NCBI RefSeq assembly: GCF_027214005.1
Contig: NZ_JAPWGY010000001.1
Coordinates: 434,001-498,000 of the forward strand
Reading direction: 5' to 3'
Source of the DNA: Kiloniella laminariae
GTDB lineage: Bacteria; Pseudomonadota; Alphaproteobacteria; Kiloniellales; Kiloniellaceae
DNA length: 64,000 nt
Part shown: positions 61,501 to 64,000 of the stretch, in pieces
Layout: each line of letters begins with the position of its first letter
How positions within the stretch are numbered: the stretch's first letter is position 1
Translations under genes and position numbers: made by a program
Notes under the pieces: model-generated
Database searches by the model: none
Told to the model about the DNA's origin: nothing
Seen by the model: the letters and a program-made list of their open reading frames with translations, nothing else

Positions 61501-64000
61501 ATGAAGACGGCCTGACCGACAGCTTCACCATTGATCCTTCGGCTTTGCCTGCCGGTGCGGTTGGTTTTGGTTTCTTCCTGATCCCGAACGGAGATTCCCG
61601 TAACGGCGGTCTGGGCGATGATACCGATGTGACCTTCAAACAGGTTGATGGCAAGTGGACTGCTTTTGTTGGTGACACAGCGCTTAAAGGCAGCGGTGCC
61701 CCTGCATTCTTCAGCAAGCCGGACCTGAACCCTGATGGGGGACAGGATCACGAGGTTGATAACAACCTGCCGGGCAATTCCAACTGGGAAGACCTGTTGA
61801 TCCCCGCAGGGGATGGTGACTTCAACGATGTGAACATCAATGTCGTGGTCAAAGGCGCACCTTGTGCCCATGTTTCCGGCGCTTTGAGTTTCGATGTCGG
61901 AACTGATCTGGCGGGAGCCTCGCTCAAGCTGGTTGACGAAGTCAGTGATGTGACCTCTGCCGGTGAAGCTGTAACCGCAACACTCAGTGCAGATGGCTCG
62001 CAGATTGTCGGCATGACGGCTGCTGGCGAAGTGGTTTATGTGGTGACGCTGAAAGATGTGGATCTGGCGAACGGATCTGCCAAGTACGACTTTGTCCAGT
62101 TCCGCCAGATTGATCATGCGGGTGCTGAAGATGCTGTCTTGCCAGTGAAGTTTTCTGTCACGCTGACCGATGGCGATGCCGATACGACGACAACCAATAT
62201 CGTGATCAACCTGACCGACAGTGGGCCGACAGCGGCAACTGCACGGGTTATCTTTGACGAAACAGAGGGCAATCAGGGTAATCAGGAACGCAATCTGACC
62301 GCTGATGATCGCGCTGCTGGCATGATCTCCAAAGCAACCCAGGCTCTGGCGTTTGATTTTGGCAAAGATCATGTGAATGGCAAAGTCGCCCTGACCGACA
62401 AGGATGGCAATGCCTTTGATGGTGCTGTATCTGACCTGACCGATACCCTGAGTGGGGAAAAGATCTATCTCTATAGCGAAGGTGACCAGGTTGTCGGTCG
62501 CGTTGGTACTGGCGGAGCCGCCGATGCCAATGGAGAAATTGCCTTTAAAGCGTCACTGGACCAGATGGGCACACATGATGCTGCCGATTTTGTCATCGAG
62601 CAGTTCCGGGCCTTCAAGCATACGAACACCAACAGCCATAACGAGCAGACATCTCTGGATGATATCCACTATGTCGTGACCGATGGGGATGGTGATAAAA
62701 CCACTGCACAGAAAATCACCATCAACATCAAGGATGATGGTCCGAGCATTGATTCTGTTTACAATAACGACGATGACCTTGAAGAATCTGACCTGACCTG
62801 GGGCGATCACAAAGATGCTGTCTACGGCAAGATCAATGCCAATTTTGGTGTTGATGGGGGCAAGTTCACCGGACTGGAACTGAAATCAGTGACCGATCCT
62901 GATGGAACGGCTGGCGACGCTGTTGCGCCCGGCTTTGACGGCAACCTGACGTCAAACGGCGTTGCGGTAATGTTCGGTCCTGCAGTGGTTATCGGTGGCA
63001 AGCTGACGCTTGTTGGTCAAGCTGGGGATGCTGAAGTTATCAAGGTTGAGCTGAACGAAGCTTCTGGTTCCTTCAAAGTAACCCTGCTTGGCCCGATTGA
63101 TCATCCTGACCAGAATGGTGGACAGCAGGTTGGTTCAGCGGATCAGTTGAGACTTAACTTTACTGCCACGGTTACCGACGGCGATGGCGATACCGCCTCG
63201 AAAGATTTCTCTGTCCGGATCAAGGATGATGGCCCGGATGCGGATGACACCCGGAATGGAGATCACCTGCATGAGAACACTGTCCAGCACGCTGGAAGTG
63301 ACAAGATTACCGGTTATCTCCGGGGCGATTTCGGGGGTGATGGGGCGGGTTCCGCTGTAATTACCAGCCTGGCCTTTGTCGAAGCAAATGACCTGCCCGG
63401 CGATCCCCATGTTGCCTTTACCTCTGGTGGCGAGCCTGTTCGCTTTATCGGACCGGTTGATGATGGCAACGGAAATATGGTCCTTAAAGGCGTTATTGGT
63501 CCGAATGGATCAGAAACATCTGTGATCACCCTGACAGTCAACACCACAACCCGGTATTACGAAATCGTGTTGCATGAGGCTGTGGATCACCCCAACGATC
63601 ACAGAACGGGTTATTCTGACGAACTTGAGCCGCATTTCAACTTCGTCCTGACGGATGCTGACGGCGACACAAGTTCAGCGCAGCTTTATTTCCACATTAC
63701 CGATGATGGTGTTGTTGCGAGAGATGATGCCAATACTGCAGACGCGGTTCAGGAAGATCTGGACACCACTGCGGTTGGTAATGTGCTGACGAACGATGAC
63801 CAAGGTGCAGACGGCGCTGTCGTCACTACGACAGCGGCAATGGTTGGAACCTACGGTACAGTTACCATTGATGCCAACGGGGACTATACCTATGTGCTGA
63901 ACAACGGAGCAGCGAATGTTCAGGCACTGGCCGCAGGTGAAGTTGTCTATGACAGCTTTACATACCGGATGGAAGACGCCGATGGCGATCATGATACCGC
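58530..64000 (+). CDS. giant LapA-type T1SS adhesin 2 with integrin beta-I-like domain, 3' end beyond window
   Basis: At least 1823 codons, open to the right edge with no stop. Start ATG 58530 follows AGGAATAAC. Retention module (1-134) and TAAG at 135-138 match adhesin 1 almost exactly. Then GGFEDWQPNQHLGDE, and at about 355-568 a VWA domain: DMYLLQDLTGSFRDDL, ADVRLGAGSFKDKPLDPY, GNDGPEA, KYVVLTTDNSFHKAGD, DYPSLAQLKAALADSGIVPIF. Further on: the HTDPANP-like SRDDANPNIVWGL repeat, a DUF4114-type module (61440-61860, ending LLIPAGDGDFNDVNINVVV), the ELKSVTDPDGTAGD module and a Big_9/VCBS-like repeat at the edge (NVLTNDDQGADGAVV). Surface adhesin, calcium- or magnesium-dependent by its motifs (inference). 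Confidence 0.88.
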   Translation, partial: MTDHLTQGTPELTSTESTSGSEGRDYVVGQAAAVVVAAPTAAGQTIEQRLESGQQAVLDFDAAAATPSVDGDNFVLSFDSNGDGAADSQLVFLGLVSQAQGADAPVLVINGIEIAANQLIGQALALADGDGTLETAAGGTGAGNGPAGGGGSTYSDDLGENIDLLNAQGALGGTELGFGLLADGEDISDPAEGTFDITFLSVQTEVPGDGGEDGDNFVSGSFSGGFEDWQPNQHLGDESRAPMQVQFNFTPADNETLDSVVINALPDGVTLYIGGSDAANVYGGTFPVTILPEDYDAIFILPPADSDADITVNAVANISDPDSGDSASIPATAVAVVDAAADKPVFGDGGLSGDGLVDMYLLQDLTGSFRDDLANVKSAISGLIAKINGDAFTADVRLGAGSFKDKPLDPYGDDSDYVFQNAENVTDDLAAVQSAVDGFSATGGNDGPEAQIEALLNLAQNAGDLGFRSGASKYVVLTTDNSFHKAGDASGLGANDGDGDLTADLDEDYPSLAQLKAALADSGIVPIFMATSSYVAEYQALVDFLGVGEVHELTSDSSNLLANILSAGGAGSDSNVYDEQAEVTVPVNVTFGDYTDGSEVHTIVLSGIPSDWIPTFAYAYTVDGLAAGQNPGDIGLNTTYSITIDVTDLDDVGGLVDIDLTFNPQDWTSSRWSDGSSHDDGDATIGLKAIAEETNLSGDELTDLNNRAETEGSHTIRVVEDIPEVQGVTFTHDETRGVDAGSGDVAPLNAAVAAALIASTVGVHGSVIGQAEAEVSYDFKTDGPGTPTDASDVGTEKLQFEDYNSVEVTGMTAGGDADPSAIFLSRDDANPNIVWGLDDEGNAVFSVHLEQPTASSGTATMTFVQYQQINHTTDGDNSAGEHDDALSLVLSYVAIDGEGDVSTPATATITIEDDGPAFTANDAQEVDLSEVAMPPVGGIYSLVGVTEPVTVELAKIAHADSAGYNSSYGYFFVDTAGEPISGTVLWDNVKHEDGLTDSFTIDPSALPAGAVGFGFFLIPNGDSRNGGLGDDTDVTFKQVDGKWTAFVGDTALKGSGAPAFFSKPDLNPDGGQDHEVDNNLPGNSNWEDLLIPAGDGDFNDVNINVVVKGAPCAHVSGALSFDVGTDLAGASLKLVDEVSDVTSAGEAVTATLSADGSQIVGMTAAGEVVYVVTLKDVDLANGSAKYDFVQFRQIDHAGAEDAVLPVKFSVTLTDGDADTTTTNIVINLTDSGPTAATARVIFDETEGNQGNQERNLTADDRAAGMISKATQALAFDFGKDHVNGKVALTDKDGNAFDGAVSDLTDTLSGEKIYLYSEGDQVVGRVGTGGAADANGEIAFKASLDQMGTHDAADFVIEQFRAFKHTNTNSHNEQTSLDDIHYVVTDGDGDKTTAQKITINIKDDGPSIDSVYNNDDDLEESDLTWGDHKDAVYGKINANFGVDGGKFTGLELKSVTDPDGTAGDAVAPGFDGNLTSNGVAVMFGPAVVIGGKLTLVGQAGDAEVIKVELNEASGSFKVTLLGPIDHPDQNGGQQVGSADQLRLNFTATVTDGDGDTASKDFSVRIKDDGPDADDTRNGDHLHENTVQHAGSDKITGYLRGDFGGDGAGSAVITSLAFVEANDLPGDPHVAFTSGGEPVRFIGPVDDGNGNMVLKGVIGPNGSETSVITLTVNTTTRYYEIVLHEAVDHPNDHRTGYSDELEPHFNFVLTDADGDTSSAQLYFHITDDGVVARDDANTADAVQEDLDTTAVGNVLTNDDQGADGAVVTTTAAMVGTYGTVTIDANGDYTYVLNNGAANVQALAAGEVVYDSFTYRMEDADGDHDT
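58651..59037 (+). repeat. near-identical 5' segment shared with adhesin 1 (51900-52300)
   Basis: From the codons for GQTIEQRLESGQQAVLD to the LLNAQG box the two genes differ at only a scatter of mostly silent bases. Similarity drops at once after LLNAQG. Sign of recent duplication or gene conversion. Confidence 0.9.
58932..58943 (+). other. LapG-type cleavage motif TAAG in adhesin 2
   Basis: Thr135-Ala-Ala-Gly138, at the same place as in adhesin 1, before the Gly-rich linker that ends in GGGGSTYSDD. Confidence 0.75.
59592..60240 (+). other. integrin beta-I-like VWA domain in adhesin 2
   Basis: Residues about 355-568. MIDAS Asp364-x-Thr366-x-Ser368 (DLTGS), ADMIDAS Asp371-Asp372 (FRDDL), LIMBS-type DGPEA, and the beta-I core strands RLGAGSFKDKP, VVLTTDNSFHKAGD and IVPIFMATSSYVAEY, in the same order as animal integrin beta chains (DLSYSMKDDL, IGFGSFVxKxV, DSPEG, STDAGFHFAGD, IQTIFAVT). 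Other bacterial VWA domains do not normally share the GSF-DKP and FH-AGD motifs. Confidence 0.85.

Noticed and set aside
61188-62372. 394-codon open frame antisense to adhesin 2
   Set aside because: Complement of repeat codons; no start site or recognisable domain.

Overview
The window is a 64 kb stretch of a Gram-negative chromosome. The gene repertoire (two-subunit glycyl-tRNA synthetase followed by pyruvate phosphate dikinase, a MeaB GTPase, Fur-type boxes in front of iron genes, heptosyltransferase-like LPS genes, LapA-type adhesins with T1SS repeats) and moderate-to-high GC with many GTG/TTG starts suggest an alphaproteobacterium, probably Rhodospirillales-like. That placement is inference from gene content; no rRNA, tRNA or CRISPR array was recognised in the window.

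Layout. 1-4.4 kb: a surface-molecule cluster (ATP-grasp ligase cut by the left edge, membrane protein, GNAT/FemAB-like transferase, MOP flippase) in overlapping genes. 4.4-12.6 kb: housekeeping genes (DUF2007, TrmN6-like methyltransferase, S49 peptidase, glyQ, glyS, ppdK), closed by a bidirectional terminator and a convergent EamA transporter. 13.5-17.7 kb: Fur-box-controlled iron uptake operon (binding protein, hairpin, FecCD permease, ATPase, HutD/Ves protein). 17.7-20.2 kb: a STAS/SEC14-like protein and an ALDH7-type dehydrogenase. 20.2-30.3 kb: a minus-strand iron locus with two Fur boxes, holding FecDDC transporter genes, a MATE exporter and a staphyloferrin-B-like set (SbnA, SbnH, SbnB, binding protein, SbnI-like kinase). 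Together these can make L-2,3-diaminopropionate from serine and glutamate, yet no NIS siderophore synthetase is present.

30.6-31.8 kb: a glycine-zipper lipoprotein overlapping a ClpP-fold periplasmic protein. 31.9-37.3 kb: a TetR repressor divergent from an RND exporter, a LolA-like protein and an outer-membrane barrel, with two matching palindromic operators between them; this looks like a lipid-export system. 37.4-43.6 kb: assorted genes, including a gutted DUF1697 gene, a methyltransferase, meaB, an orphan CARF/PD-(D/E)XK nuclease of the Card1/Can2 (DUF1887) family, an SMR transporter, a GNAT and YgfZ. 43.7-48.4 kb: LPS-core-type glycosyltransferases. 48.5-51.3 kb: dihydroorotase, MOSC protein and HCCA isomerase/DsbA-fold protein.

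51.8-64 kb: two tandem giant type-I-secreted adhesins. They share a near-identical N-terminal retention module with a TAAG LapG-type cleavage motif, then differ by an exchanged cassette. The first carries a jelly-roll-like module. The second carries a domain that resembles the beta-I (von Willebrand A) domain of animal integrin beta chains, with MIDAS, ADMIDAS and LIMBS-type motifs. The second gene runs off the right edge. No type I secretion, LapD or LapG genes are in the window.
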